Both the position numbers and the translations under genes were made by a program. Of a stretch of DNA of 64,000 nt, positions 36,171 through 49,337 are shown in pieces. Location: assembly GCF_003672135.1 (NCBI RefSeq), contig NC_039511.1, positions 2,010,464 through 2,074,463 of the forward strand, written 5' to 3'. The notes below the pieces were generated by a model. The model was given only the letters and a program-made list of their open reading frames with translations. It made no database searches and was not told where the DNA came from. Origin of the DNA: Ooceraea biroi. Taxonomy: Eukaryota; Arthropoda; Insecta; Hymenoptera; Formicidae. How positions within the stretch are numbered: position 1 is the stretch's first letter; the number at the start of each line of letters is the position of its first letter.

Positions 36171-36286
36171 GTAGTCGTGTAGTTAGCACTGCGGATTCTA
36201 CGAAATACTTTCTATCCTTTTTCTACTTTCAAATGAGGAGAAGGAAAGAAAGTGATTTGTAGTGTTCGCAGTGCTAACTGGACTAC
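36171..36286. repeat. 116-bp foldback (inverted repeat)
   Basis: GTAGTC..GTTAGCACTGCG..ACTTTCT.TCCTT on the left pairs with the reverse complement on the right (AAGGAAAGAAAGT..CGCAGTGCTAAC..GACTAC) around a ~20-bp centre. Arms about 45-50 bp, imperfect. A small MITE or a transcribed hairpin. It lies 75 bp before a possible 5' exon that ends with a donor at 36406. Confidence 0.6.
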
Positions 36287-37229
36287 AGCCAAAGACATTG
36301 AGTTATAACAAAAGTTCGTAAGGTGATGTTAATTCTGTTTTTACGAAAAAATCATTCGATGGACGGAATCTCATGAAGCTATGGCAGATGATGGTGCAAC
36401 AAACTGGTGAGTACATAGTACATTAAATATTTATGCACACCTTATGTAATATCTTGGAATTTAATTTAAAAAACGCTACGAACTTTTGCTACAATCTAAT
36501 ACTTGTCACTAGCCTTTGTCTACGTGTGCTAACAATTAGCTACCGTATTTATTAAAACTTTCGGTACCGGCCAGATGCGATCAAGGCCTATACCTTTTTG
36601 TAAATGAAAAAACTGTAATTAGTACACAAATGGGATTTTATTAACTAAATGAAATATTTCACATACTACAACACGAATATAAATGAGCGTCAATTAGTTA
36701 AGATTTTTATAAGTTTATAATTTTTAACTGCTGCACACGCAGGATGAATTTCAAAAATTCACGCAAGCGATTGATAATATTTGTACTTTTATTGCAAACC
36801 TTCGCTTTCGATATCAGCGGCATTCGATTCATATAAAAATAGAAGGAGATCGAAAATTGTCGTATGCGCCTCTTCCGCGCGTAATTTAGTCCGCGAAAAC
36901 TGACGATCGGTTTCATTTACGGCGAGATTATCGCTAAATAATCTTTGATGGGTTCGTGTGTGTTCGGTCATGGAAGGCTGATCTTAAATTAAATTTCGAA
37001 GTCTTTTGTCAACAATCGGCAAAAGTGAAAGTAAATTTAAATTACGATGCAAACAGTGGTAATGTTTACGTTACGTGACCTAATCATCTCGAAACGATAA
37101 AGTTCGAACAATTTAAAGCATTGCGTGAAAAAAAACCCGAAACAAAGAAGAAAAGAGTATGCATAGAAGCTTAAAATTCATCCAACTACAGTAGACAAAT
37201 ATTTGAAGAAAATAGAAGAGGAAGAAGAG
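36287..37229. other. AT-rich stretch, no supported gene
   Basis: Contains a strong splice donor (ACTG|GTGAGT at about 36406) preceded by two ATGs. It could be the 5' exon of the small gene at 38320, but neither ATG stays open across that join. Otherwise nothing seen. Confidence 0.35.
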
Positions 37230-38237
37230 CCCAGTAAGCAAAATGTGTGCAATCTGCCAGCAGATTGGCAACAGATTACTGTAGAGTTGATAGCAAATTG
37301 GCATCCGTTATGTCCGCATTAAGATAGTGATCTGCCAGCAGAGCCTGCTAACAGACTCTGGCAGCAGATTGACGGCAGAAACCGAGCAGGATCTGTTAAC
37401 ATCTGACGGCAGATTGACGGCAGAAACCGAACAGAATCTGCAGCTTTTGGCCATTCATATTTACGATATATTAAAGCATGTGTTTACTTTTAACACACTA
37501 TAAATTGCCATTTTATATTACCATGTGTTAAAAGAACGCATTTGTTTGTTTGTTAAATTAAAGTACGTTTGGCTTGATGTGTCTTTCTGACAGTTCGTTG
37601 CATAATCTCTCTCTTATTGTTAATTTATTCTAGTCCGAAGTCCGAATTTTGCTTTCGAACTTCAGATTGCTCGTGGCGCGCGTGAACTACATGGACGTTG
37701 TCCATGGGAGCCTCTGTGCCGCAAGTGCAAAAATTTTCAGAAAAATTAATATTATCGTGCCAAGGCGCGTATATTGACTTATATAACTGTTAGGCTAAAT
37801 CCTAACATCGAGTAAGAACTCGACGCGTGCACCGCATAGCGGTGCGGAGCGAAAACACATATTCATAGCCGTGTAAATTTGAATACTGTCAAGAGCTGCA
37901 GATCCTGTTCGGTTTCTGCTGCCAATCTGCCGTTAGATTCCGCGCGCGCAGATCTTGCTCGGTTTCCGCTGCCAATCTGCCGTTAGATTCCGCGTGCGCA
38001 AATCTTGCCCGGTTTCTGTCGACAATCCGACTTCAAGCCATGTTTGCAGATTCTGCTCGGTTTCTGCCGCCAATCTGTTCTTAGATTTTGTGAGCAAGCT
38101 CTGTTACATTTCTGGCACCAATTTGTCGAATTAATCGCTAATAACAACTTCTGTATCAAGTTTGTTGTCTTTTGGCTGGCAATAGTTGATAGCAGATAGT
38201 TAGCATCATCTGCTTTCGGCAGACTTGGCTATCTGGG
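37230..38237. mobile_element. 1.0-kb non-autonomous DNA element, copy 2
   Basis: Same orientation, ends and subterminal repeats as 31010-32019, with scattered substitutions and a few 1-base indels. Flanked by AG on both sides. The three-hairpin block is at 37789-37845; the only change there is a GTG to GCG in the linker before hairpin 3. Confidence 0.85.
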
Positions 38238-38319
38238 AGAATAAACAGGTTGAGTAATATATTGCGCTTTTTATCTCGCATGTAATTCTATGTGCGTAAC
38301 TTTTAATGTGTAATTTTAG

Positions 38320-38478
38320 ATGAATACAGTTGCAGCGATTTCGGACACGAAGGATGATGAAAATTACCTCTCTTGGTGCGGCGCGCGTGACCAAAGTGAT
38401 GACAGCGAGCGGCTGCATCCTTTTTACTCGGAGACTTGCGACATTTGCCAACAATGTTTGAATAGACATCTGGTATAG
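38320..38478 (+). CDS. hypothetical 52-aa Cys-containing protein, unrecognised
   Basis: A splice-acceptor-like TAATTTTAG immediately precedes the ATG at 38320. The 52-residue frame (MNTVAAISDTKDDENYL at its start) is acidic and ends SETCDICQQCLNRHLV, a compact CxxCxxC motif that could bind metal. Composition is more GC-rich than the flanks, as for other exons here. It could be a small gene with a spliced 5' UTR exon ending at about 36405 (the intron would then contain element copy 2), or a terminal exon of something I cannot see. Family unknown. Confidence 0.35.
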   Translation: MNTVAAISDTKDDENYLSWCGARDQSDDSERLHPFYSETCDICQQCLNRHLV

Positions 38479-39315
38479 AGTAACATAATTTTTCTAACAT
38501 TTGGAAATTTTATAAAAATGTACATGTCTTTGCTATTTATTATGTAATAGACGATTTAATTAATAAGCATACATTTTCTGTCAATCTTAATCGTCGGTTT
38601 CTCAGGATATAGAATATATGTTCCCCGCAAATGAACGTTTAATTACTAATATGTTCTAACAGAAAAAGGATTAGATGGAACAGAGAAAAGGAATATTAAT
38701 ATCTGTGCCAACTTCACAGAGCTAAATTTGCATTTCTTCAATTCTTTTGATTCTTTTTACTTTTTTTTGCAAGGTGGACAAACAGCAATTATACGGGTAT
38801 ATATCGTTCAGTGCGGGGACACTTTCCTTTTCGATTGCTTCCGTTGACAAGGCGTACGCCATCTCACTCACTCACGAGGCTATTATAGAATTCCATTAAA
38901 AACGACGGCATTCTCTCGCCGAGTTCTCGAGATGATAATAGGATTTCTTCAACCCCGTAGTAACGAGTCAGAGCCTCGGCGAGTCGCTCCTCCTCCAGAA
39001 AAAGACTGCAACGCCGTCGGTTTATTCAGTAAAGTACGTTCCACGCCATTTCACCTATCGCACCCTCGCCCTTACGCTGTTATCGCGGAGTTCGAAAATA
39101 GTGCGATGTTTTTACGTGGCAATTCCCACCGCAAATGCGTAGAGTCCTTTCTTGTTGATTTTTCTCTTTCTTCATGACCACCCGGCTGATTCCCGATTTA
39201 TTTTAATGTCATGACGATCACCTGTCGAGCTGATGCCAAGACAATTCCACGGGATAATCGCGAGCATTCTCGATGCGAAGTAGAATTTTGTATACCATCG
39301 CGATGTAATCCGAAG
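38479..39315. other. gap before the HYDIN-like gene's 3' end, no supported gene
   Basis: Includes a GC-richer patch near 38.95-39.2 kb, open on + (81 aa), without recognisable features. If the HYDIN-like gene has more exons they should be sought here on the minus strand. I found none with family resemblance. Confidence 0.4.
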
Positions 39316-42300
39316 TTAGTAATTGGATCGCTGATGTCCTAATTCTGCGGAATGTTGCTTAAAAATATCGTCGCGTGGGACGCAGGGGATACTTTGTGGA
39401 TAACTCGTGACGCCTTTTGCAATAAGGATCAACGGATCTTCATTAGCCACCTAAATAATGACACCAAGAATGAAACAAGAATAAGAAGACATTTTAAACG
39501 TTCAACTTTGCTTTAAGATATTCGTATTTTATATGCAGCAATTCTCGCGATCATGGTAATCCACGACTAGAATTTAATTCGCAAAGTTTGATTAGTGTGC
39601 CGTAGTACTGTAACGCACCTGTAGCTCGAATTCAATCTGGAAAGCGCCGTGCACTGTCGGTTGGAACTCTATCCTGATTTTCATTGACGATAAAGGATCC
39701 AGTAGTCCCTTATTCGGCTCGACTGTTAACGCACTGATTGCGGAGTCACTTTTTTCTGTGTCGGATTCTAAATCCCTCTCGTGTATCTCGTAGTTCAGGC
39801 ATATTCCGCTATGGTTCTCCAAGATAAAGCTCGACTGACACTGTTCGCCGAACAACTGCAGCATAGTTCGATAAATTGAATTAATAAAAAAAAAACTATA
39901 ACCAAGTACAAGTTTTTGTTGAAAGAAAAAAAATTATCAAATGTGCACTAATAATTAAAATAATTCGAGAGATAATTTACCTTTTGGCCGAAGTCGATAA
40001 TTTGCCTGTCAACGGAGTATCGAACGTTGTCCGCACTAGCGAATACATTTACTACTTCAGTAGGTCCCTGAAAAATCTCGCAGAGCGCAACAGCTTTCAC
40101 TTGCATGGGTTCAGAACCACGGAAGATGAAGCGCACACGTTGCGAAGAGTATGGAACGAGAATTCCTTCGTGCGGGACGATATCAAGTATCTGGATAACA
40201 TGTAAGCTTTGCGATTAGACTTAATATTTCAGCGATATCATTTATCTACTTCTCGCGGAAACTCGCTAGCTCAAGTAAGCTTTTTGTCTCTCCAGGAAGA
40301 TGCCTTTTCAATACTTTAACAAAGACAATGCTACATACAACAAATTATGAGAAATTAATTATAAGTGCACCTTTTTAATTATTACGTCAACTATCTTTAA
40401 TTTTATCTCGCATTCCGAAAGACTGTTGTCAATTAACGAGCAATTACAATTTTAGGTGCTTTCTTATGTTTCAACTTACAAGAATTTTAAATTTGTCGTA
40501 AGTAACATCTGAATTGTATGAGCAAATGTGTGAGTCACTGCATTAATATAAATAATTTCTAAATAATATCGCAAGCTTATAATTTATGCATGCAACTAAT
40601 TAAAATAAATATTTTACTAGAAAAGCAGACGAACATCATCAAGCAACTCCTTCAATTCGAAATCGGGATCCATCAGAGCAAGAATTTCTGGATTCTTCAA
40701 GCATGACAAGCACATTTCGGTCGTCGATGGAAAAGTGCTTCTTAATTTTTCAAGCGTTTCGTCCAGCGTTTCTGACTGAATTTTTCCTAACAATTCATCT
40801 AACTTCGATTTTTGCAGTACTGCAATACAAGATATTTTCACAAGTTTACACAGAAAATGAAACTCTCACGAACTAAATTATTTTAAATATTATTAACAAT
40901 TTTGAATTATGATAAATCTGTATATATTATCCTCAATGTTAAAAGAATGCGTCAAAAGAGAGGAGAATATTGAATTGCACGTACCACGTAATGTTGAAGT
41001 GGATGCGGCAAATATTTTCGTAGTTCCATTTCCATTTTCACGAACTGCTGAACTTTCTCTATTCCTGTACAAGCGCGGAGTGGACTTTTGGCTTCCTATG
41101 TTAATTTGAAGTTTCGAGGGATCCATAATATCCTGTAAAAAGTATTCGCATAATTATATTGCCAGTTATTTAAAATAATAAGAAATCATCAAGAATAATT
41201 GACCTGCAACAAACAATTTAATAATTTTTAATCCTATTTATGTGTATATATGTATATTGATATTTCAATGCAAATTTACTCCAACATTGTGCACTTGACG
41301 TTGAATATCGATGCTCTCTCCGGCCCAGAGAAACTTGTACATCGCAGGAACTGGCCCATTATTAGTCATCCTCAAAGTTTCCTCGGCGCTTGAGCCCGAA
41401 ATGCAATTAATTATCAAATCTTTACAAAGCAACGTGATATTCGGAAAGTTCACGGTACCCCTACATCGAATCTTGTCCTAAAAATAAATAAGCGAAAGTT
41501 TTACAAATTAGTTCGAATGATTTACAAATGCAAATCCTGCAAATTTTACATTTTATACCTTGTTAGGATGCTCGTAATATTTGAACCAGAGAACACCGCT
41601 ATAACTTTTCGAATAAGGATTATCGGGATTTACATTGGGCAAGAATTTTACTGGAATTATCGTGGTGGTCCCGCCCATCAGGACAATTTTCCTTTTGCAT
41701 ACAAGTACTTCCTGGTCTTTTATCAAATAAAATGGAGATTTCACGTATAGTTGGACGTTTAAATTCAACTGTGATTGATTTGTTACGACCAGTTCGTCTA
41801 AAAGCCAGGAAATCGGTGGTATTATTATTATTTTACTCAATATAATAATGTTATCGCGTGATATAATTAAAGTTTTTAATTATTCCTCATCAAATAAATT
41901 CCAAAATAGTACGCAGAATTTGTCTACCTGTATCTTGCGAGTCTTCTTCGGGATACATATCGATGCGAAATGTCAATTCTCTCTTATCGAACGCGATTTG
42001 TGGCTTCGTAAAAGTAGCCTTAAACGTGGACATTCCTACAAGTTCCCGTTTGCCTTTCCCGTAAATCTGTCCGAATATGTACCAATTTTCTGTCAGGACT
42101 TCGTTTCTGTAATGTGAAAAGACGTTTCTCAATAATATTGAAGATTGTAATTATAAAACAGCAAAAATTGTAAAAACATTACTTGATAACATAAACTCGT
42201 GAAACTTACAAAATGCTTTTCTAATCAAAATTATTTTTGTCAATCAATGTTTTTAAAATTACAGAGTAAAATTTTGATTATAATTGATGATACTTACACG

Positions 42301-45300
42301 TTCCAATGTATTTTACATTGAACTATATTCGAACCACTGGCTGGTACCTCTACAGAATTTGGTTCAATTCGAAACTTGCTGCTATAAGATTTTTAATGTT
42401 CCACATAACATAATTTGCATAATAATGCAGCAAATCTATGCACTTTTGATAATATTTATTTTTTACGTAAAATAAAAACTATAGGCTTACGTTGAGCGAC
42501 AATGATTTCTTTGAATACGCACTTCCGGCACGTTCGACCATATTATTTGATAAGAATGAGTACCGAGATTTTTCATAGTTATTGGCAGACTCTGATCTTG
42601 ATGACTGTTGAAGATATTAAATAATTTTACAAATATTATATACATACATAAATACGAGTGAAATAATTTCTCTTTCTGTCTCCGTTATTATCTGATATAA
42701 ATAAAAATAAATATTTTACCAATTTGTTTTACCTAAAGAGAAAACCCATATTAAATATTGGAAATATCTGTGGTTCGAAAATAATGCTGCAACCGGTTCC
42801 TGTCGCTACCACGTTAATAGAAATCGATCGACTGTTGAGAATGTGCACGATTATGTTGCCAGAGTATTTACCAGCATCGCGTAGAAATATTTCAACTTCA
42901 ATCTCTGCAGATTCGTTTGGTCCAACCTCGCCGGAAGATGGTTTAACGAGCCATGACGAATTTTTCTTACTCTAAACGATATAATTAAAAAATGTTTACC
43001 CTTTACAAGTATCACTAAAATAATCAATTTACTTAAAAAGTTATGTGAGAGATCATTACTGTTATCTTGAATTGTGCAGATATCGGCGAGTCATTAATGA
43101 TACGAAAATTCATGATTTTCTTTCGAAGCACCTCTGACTCTCCGAAATTCAGGTAATTAGGTTGTACAGATATTACTGGTCCCTGACCGTTACATATAAT
43201 CGAACAAGCTGCAACAGGAGCTTGCTGACCCATCGTTAGCATACTGATAAAAATAAGAAATGATATTTTAAAATATATTTTACGTTAAAAGTTCGATAAA
43301 AATTTTATTAACTTTCGAAACTGCATTCTTTTAGTTTTCATAAATTTGTTCAAAAATTATATATAATTATTTTATACTTTAATGTAATCGTCTGTCTGCC
43401 CAAAACTTTTGTAATAATCGAGACACTGATCGTCTTCGACTGTCGCGCCTTTAAGAAACCTTGATAGCATGATAATGAATATATTACGGGCATATCCTCA
43501 GATACCTAAAAAACAAGATTATTAGAGTTTATAATAATCGCAATAGAAACATTAATATATGCTTCTCGTATATTAAACTCGCAAAATATTCGTAAATTCA
43601 GGAAATAATTTAGTAATTACCATCTGCGGTATTATGCAAAAGTATCCATCCAAATCGGACTTGTTCCCCACGTTAATTGAACGAGAATAAGGGAAATTGA
43701 TGAAACAGAATCGAATGGAGATCTCAGCGGGATTAATCGAAAGAGAAGGAATGACACCACAAAACCAGATCGGTAATATTACTGGATCCGAATCCGAATC
43801 CCACATATCGACTCGAATAATTGACCGTCCACATCGAGCCACATTCGCTGTATAGGTCACCTGCATGTTTCGATATAATTTAATGTCATACCTTTTCGTG
43901 TAATTAAGATATTTGTATAAAATTCGATTTTATACAATTTGTATAAGTTTCGATTTTAAAGATTTATTAATCATATAAGTAATTCGAAAGATTTACGTTT
44001 AATTGGAGTGAACTATGCGCTTGCACCACTCCTTTGTGTGGATCGATCGTAAACTCGCGAGGATTACTCGGGAAACTTGGTTTCGCCTCAGATCTGGCGA
44101 ATTCCTCACGAGTAATAGGCGCTTGATCGCCATCTTTCATCACGGATACGTTGAACGAAACTGGCACCAACGATAAATTACGAAGACATACCTGTTGTTT
44201 TTTGCTGAATCCTGCAAATGCGTGTACGAACAATCGCGGTTTTGCTAGATGCAAGCTGCGTCAGTTATTGCGAACGATATACCTAAAGCAGTAACGCCAA
44301 AGTCAATGGTACTCTTGTCGAAATGCAACGTTGGACATATAATGCATCCCCTATGAAAATGTTCGACGATATTAATTAATAATAAATTTGTAATGAATTT
44401 TCGAGACGCGATAGTAATCAAGATAAATCGTACTTTACATGCAAAGACACTACTTCCAAACTCTCTTTAATTACGAAGTCAACTCGCTCCACGAAGTCTC
44501 CCTTTCGGTTTGAAGAGAATGATAAGTTGAATGACTTGTACTCGTCCGGGTTCAGCGTTAAAGCAGATGGGGTGACATTAATAGCGCCCCCAAAGTCTGT
44601 CGGTTTTGCTTTATAAATCAACGTACCGCAAATGTGTCCCTTATTCACCGCCACAATCTAAGATATAGTTTTATCCAACTTAATCCGAGTGCCGATAATT
44701 CGTCTTTCTTTAGACGCAGGCGAACTTATAGCGCTACCTCGTAATTGTGCACGGAGCACAGGAAAATATTCTTGAAGTCGATCGTGATCACATTGAGATA
44801 GAGAACTGGTCCCTTGCCGGTTCCGCGGAGGCTGCCATTGGAACGCGAAATTAAACGAGAAAATTCTGAGAATAGAAGGAAGTTTCTAAAGACGTTAGAC
44901 TTATTGTTAGTTCTCTCGGTAACCTCAGGGGTATCCTGTCCTCGCGACCGGTCACCTCAAGATAAGCGGCGTTCGATATTTCTCCCACTTTCGTGGCTCG
45001 AAAAATCACTGTAATGTCTGCGGTGGATTGCGGCCAAATCTCACCACTCTGAAAATTACATTACTGGGAGCACTAAAAGGAAAAAAAGCGACAGCAGTCG
45101 TGAAGTTATTACGAGAGTACCTCAGGCATGAGAAGGAACGACGTATGATTATAACGGAAGTTTTCATTCTTCAGCGAAGCAATCTCGTCGGCGTAAATCC
45201 GTTGGCAAACGAGCTCGTGAATATCCGGCTGGCAAATATTGTAATAAACGAGATTGACGTGTCGCACCACCTCCATATCGTACACCAGTTGAAACAATCT

Positions 45301-47922
45301 TTCGTATCTGTAAATAAAAAATAGAGCAGTCGCTGATCAGTAATTTCACGTAAAAATTAGTTGGAAGTGCTTCAGTGAGTGACAATAACAGCTTTATCGT
45401 ACTCCTCTCTTCGCTGTGTATCCGTATCGGTGTCTTTGAAACGCATCCATTGAAATCTCACGATGTAGTCGCTTCTATTGTGAATAGTCAAGATCTTGCT
45501 TCTAGACAAGCTTAAATAAGTTTCCTCCATATTGATACTGTCTCTCTCAATCTGGATCGTGCAATTTATCGCCGAGCTCCGCAACGTCAAGCAAAATTTC
45601 TCTCCTGTCGATAATTTACATTATTGTACGACGTTACGATACACGACATTGTATAATGTCATTATATATATATAGTATAGTTCCTTGTCGATACCTGACT
45701 CGTAATTAAGAAAAAGATCTGCTTCAAGATCGCCAGATTTCTCGGATAAAAACTTCGCAGTGAGTTGCATCATCTCTCCTTTGCTTAGCATACCCTTCGA
45801 CGGCTCGACGGAGAAATACGGACTGTAAATAATTATTAATTAATGAGATAAAGTATCATTTATCTCAAGGGAATAAAAATACTCTTCATTTGTCGACATC
45901 ACTTATTTTAACAGAATAATAATATATATGCGCGCACGTAATATTATACATTGAACAAATCATATATTTAATAATTAAATATCTTAACATACCTTCGCGT
46001 GTCTTCTCATTATTGCATTTACATAAAAAACTCAAGTCCATTAAAGCTTGTTACAAATTTTCATAATTAAATTAATCTCTTAACGTACTTGTTTACGCAA
46101 AAATTGAAGATTGCCGGCGCATCGCCCACGTTACGCACCGCGATAGTCTTCGACGAGGGAATTTTCACCGCAGTTTCCGGTATCTCGATTCGATCAGGAA
46201 TATCTAAGATCGGTCTCGGGCCGATCGCTGGAACAATATTAATTTAGTATACAGGGTGAGGCACCTAAAACAGGCCACCTGAATTTCTCGGCTGTTATTG
46301 GTGATAGAAAAAAATGTGTCAGACCAAACTTGCATGGTTTCGAGGGACACATAATTTGTTCTAAATAGTTTTTTATTAGGTGGACGCGTAGAGGTCATAT
46401 GAAGGTTACCTTCGTTTTTTTTAAATGGTATGATACGTAAAAAAACATTTTTACGTACCATCTTTGAAGATGCGCACATTGATCTACGGGTCAAAACATT
46501 CAAGGTCACTGAAGGCCAACTGCAAGGGAAAATAATTTACTTTATATTGCCTAGAGTTCTCTGCTATTAAAAATACTGTAAACTCAGAAATGAAAAAGTT
46601 CTAACCCTTCGAAATTTTTTCTTTTTCCGCGAAGTTCTGAGTTGTTGTTATCATTATTTTTTATATTGCCTAGAGTTCTCTGCCATTGAAAATACCGTAA
46701 ATTCAGAAATGAAAAAATTCTAGCCCTTAGAAATTTTTTCTTTTCCGAGAAGTTCTGAGTTGTTGATATCTATATTTTTTATATTGCCTAGAGTTCTCTG
46801 CTATTGAAAATACCGTAAACTCAGAAATGAAAAAGTTCTAGCACTTAGAAATTTTAGCCTTCAGTGACCTTGAATGATTTTGACCCGTAGCTCAATGTGC
46901 GCATCTTCAAACGCTCTACTAGATGGTACATAAAAAAACATATCATACCATTTAAAAAAACGAAGTTGACCTTCATATGACCTCTACGCATCCACCTAAT
47001 AAAAAACTATTTAGAACAAATTATGTGTCCCTCGAAACCATACAAGTTTGGTCTGACACATTTTTTTCTATCACCAATAACAGCCGAGATATTCAGGTGG
47101 CCTGTTTTAGGTGCCTCACCCTGTATAATATTCTGCATACCGCTAGCTTTACATGTAAGCACAATGTAATAATCTTCTTTCTCTCACCGATTACTGGTAC
47201 CGCGAATACCTCGACGTCGCTGACGAATGCGATGCAATATTCGTAATCCCGCTTTTCCATCGGGCTGAATCTAACATTATAGACGTGAACGAGACCTGGT
47301 GCTATCATGCCACGGCAAATCGATCCGTTATATTCCACGGAGAAAAAAGGATCTGGGTGACGAGAGATCTTCAAGTGCCGCGACGCCTGCGGGGCGACAT
47401 TTAGAGGGTGAGATCGAGCTCATGCATGTTGCACGATGAATGTCGTAACGAGAAATGCATTCTAAAATATGTATTAACAAAGTGTACAATGATAGAAAGG
47501 GGGAACTTTACTTTCGTCACGTTCCGAATCGTGAGCGTCGTGTTGTACACGTCGCCCGGCACGAATTGTTGAAAGAGGAGGATGCGGGGTGAAACCTCGA
47601 AACACTGGCTCTCGCAATGATCAGACAAAGATCGTACGTCAATACTGCGATCTGGTTTCAGCAAATAACCGATCCTCTCCTGACAGCTCATGAGCATCTG
47701 CTTCATGTATTCGCTGGGAAGTATGCTGTGCTGCAAGAATCGACGACATTGACGAGCGTGGCGCAGACACGAGAGTAAAATACGCTATCCCGTATATTAC
47801 TTTGATTCACTAACTTCTCGTGATTCCGGATGGCATGATTTGCCGGTTAGAACCGCGAATATTTTCGCGGTATCGTGTATCATTGGATAACACGTGGCTG
47901 TACTTCTCTGTGTCTCGGTCAT
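39316..47922 (-). CDS. hydin: HYDIN-like axonemal protein, short form
   Basis: Twenty-six exons, first 47815-47922, then 47512-47730, 47188-47386, 46089-46227, 45695-45822, 45403-45604, 45121-45307, 44924-45048, 44738-44831, 44434-44657, 44283-44350, 43997-44211, 43621-43860, 43378-43505, 43060-43243, 42733-42971, 42491-42604, 42298-42378, 41928-42106, 41559-41797, 41280-41477, 40985-41132, 40635-40819, 39981-40190, 39619-39855, last 39316-39450. All phases close, giving 1,474 residues. The protein is a chain of ASH/MSP-type beta-sandwich repeats, with family phrases such as TIHNRSDYIVRFQW, GPVISVQPNYLNFGE and AKGVTSYPQS. HYDIN is a central-pair protein of motile axonemes; in insects that means sperm. 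Vertebrate HYDIN is ~5,100 residues, so this covers roughly its N-terminal third. The last exon could instead splice on at CAAA|GTATCC, so the stop is uncertain. Confidence 0.87.
46248..47127. mobile_element. 0.88-kb foldback element in a HYDIN intron
   Basis: Arms 46248-46517 and 46857-47127 are inverted copies of about 270 bp beginning TATACAGGGTGAGGCACC, consistent with a TA target and CAGGGTG ends as in Tc1/mariner-type MITEs. The two similar open frames in the arms (containing PPNKKLFRTNYVS) are just these inverted repeats read outward. The core between the arms consists of a 119-bp tandem repeat. It lies in the intron between HYDIN exons 3 and 4. Confidence 0.85.
46530..46856. repeat. 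three copies of a 119-bp unit forming the element's core
   Basis: TGCCTAGAGTTCTCTGC recurs at 46548, 46667 and 46785 (spacing 119, 118). Each unit continues with AGAAATGAAAAAGTTCTA and CTTTTTCCGAGAAGTTCTGAG-like text. The same unit builds the array at 55699-56460. Confidence 0.85.
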
Positions 47923-48300
47923 TCTTAACATGGGATTCTACGAAGACATATGTATGCTTCACGTCGCTATTTTAGCAATACGTCATTGATACATGCACTG
48001 AGAAACAGTGGAACGTTACTATTCGATGTGATCATGTCACACTGGAATAACAGAAACATTAAATAATTCTGATACAATTAGAATAAAATTGTTATAGAAC
48101 TGTGCCATCGAACGGGAAATTTAATAACGCAAGAATACAACAATAGAATGTGCAATTGTGCTAAGTAATGCGGATTTTTTATTTCAATTTCTTTAATGAA
48201 AACAGAAATTCTCATCTTCGAAACAAGAATCTTGTTCCTCTGGGCGGCTATTGCTTACGCTTCCTCAATTTATTAATCTAATATGTTTATCGATAAGGAA

Positions 48301-48718
48301 TCACAGGCCGCACTGCGTTAATATCGCTTTGAACGACATGGCATGTAATGTCGAGGTGGACAGAATGGCGTTGAATGGCACGGCATATTCGACACGCAGC
48401 AAGGATTGCAAATTGCTTTCGAGCAACACATCCCGGGACATGGTCCTCGCGGGCATCCCAGGGGAGGACAGCTCACGTTGCAGATCTCGGGCTCGGGCTT
48501 TCTGGCAAGCGAAAGAGAGATTTTTGTGTTTCCTGAAGTTTGTCATCGCGTTGACAATCTTACCCAGTCTTATTCCAACCAACAGACGTATTTTTAACAC
48601 ACTTTCTTTATATTTGTAGATTATGTAGATTTACGAATTTCACTTACAATCTTTCTATCTCGCTTATGATGCCATACATTTCGTCCATAAAATTTCGCTT
48701 CTGCTTGCAGTTAGACAT
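48301..48718 (-). CDS. hypothetical two-exon gene (100 aa), helical, unrecognised
   Basis: Exons 48648-48718 and 48301-48532 join through a 115-bp intron with GTAAGT donor and TTCAG acceptor; phase closes (TT|G). The 100-residue product begins MSNCKQKRNFMDEMYGIISEIER, then a basic helix (QKARARDLQREL) and a Ser/Leu-rich end (ESNLQSLLRVEY, FNAILSTSTLHAMSFKAIL). It looks like a small coiled-coil subunit. No signal peptide or membrane segment. It lies 380 bp upstream of the HYDIN-like start on the same strand; joining to HYDIN exon 1 does not keep frame, so I treat it as separate. Family unknown. Confidence 0.55.
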
Positions 48719-49337
48719 ATTCGCACTTGTTGAATTTTCTATAAATTTTGGATGCTGAAATTTCACTGAACCTGTACGCACGAAAATTTACGAGGCAGAT
48801 GATAATAGATTTTCATCTGTTATATGTAACAAACGACTTTGCGTTGTGTCGTTTATTTCGTACAGCGTTGGCTCGTTAAAATTAATTGAATTGATAAATT
48901 AAAAGTATTTGTTACTGAAATAAATCGTGAAAATCTTGATATTTTACATATTTATTATATCTTTTTCGAAAACATTTTAAAAAACGTGGACATTTTAGTG
49001 CTTTGTGTTTGGTACACAATGCAACATCGAAAACCAAAATCCCTGAAAAAAACATGTATAACAAAAATAAAATCAAAGAATAAACGCGTCAGAGATGCAG
49101 GATACACCTACACAATGACATAAAAAAAGAACACCACACCCATTAAAATATATCTTACTGTATAACGAATTAATTAAATCACGCTGTTACTTATCTAATT
49201 TGCAGTTAGATTATACAAAAACATAACACTTGATTTTCAAGATTCCAATCCTCACTTTCTCCATGAAAAATGAAAAACTGAAAATGATGTAATACACAGT
49301 GGCTACGTCAAATTCTGCAAACAAAAAATGGATCCCA
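48719..49337. other. gap containing the 3' end of the Gln-rich gene
   Basis: AT-rich, no coding region. Probably the 3' UTR of the minus-strand gene at 49338-52422 plus the promoter of the 100-aa gene. Confidence 0.6.

Noticed and set aside
46204..47246. Two similar ORFs containing PPNKKLFRTNYVS
   Set aside because: They are the two inverted arms of one foldback element, not genes.
48251..48619. + strand 122-codon frame
   Set aside because: Antisense to a spliced minus-strand gene with good donor, acceptor and phase closure.
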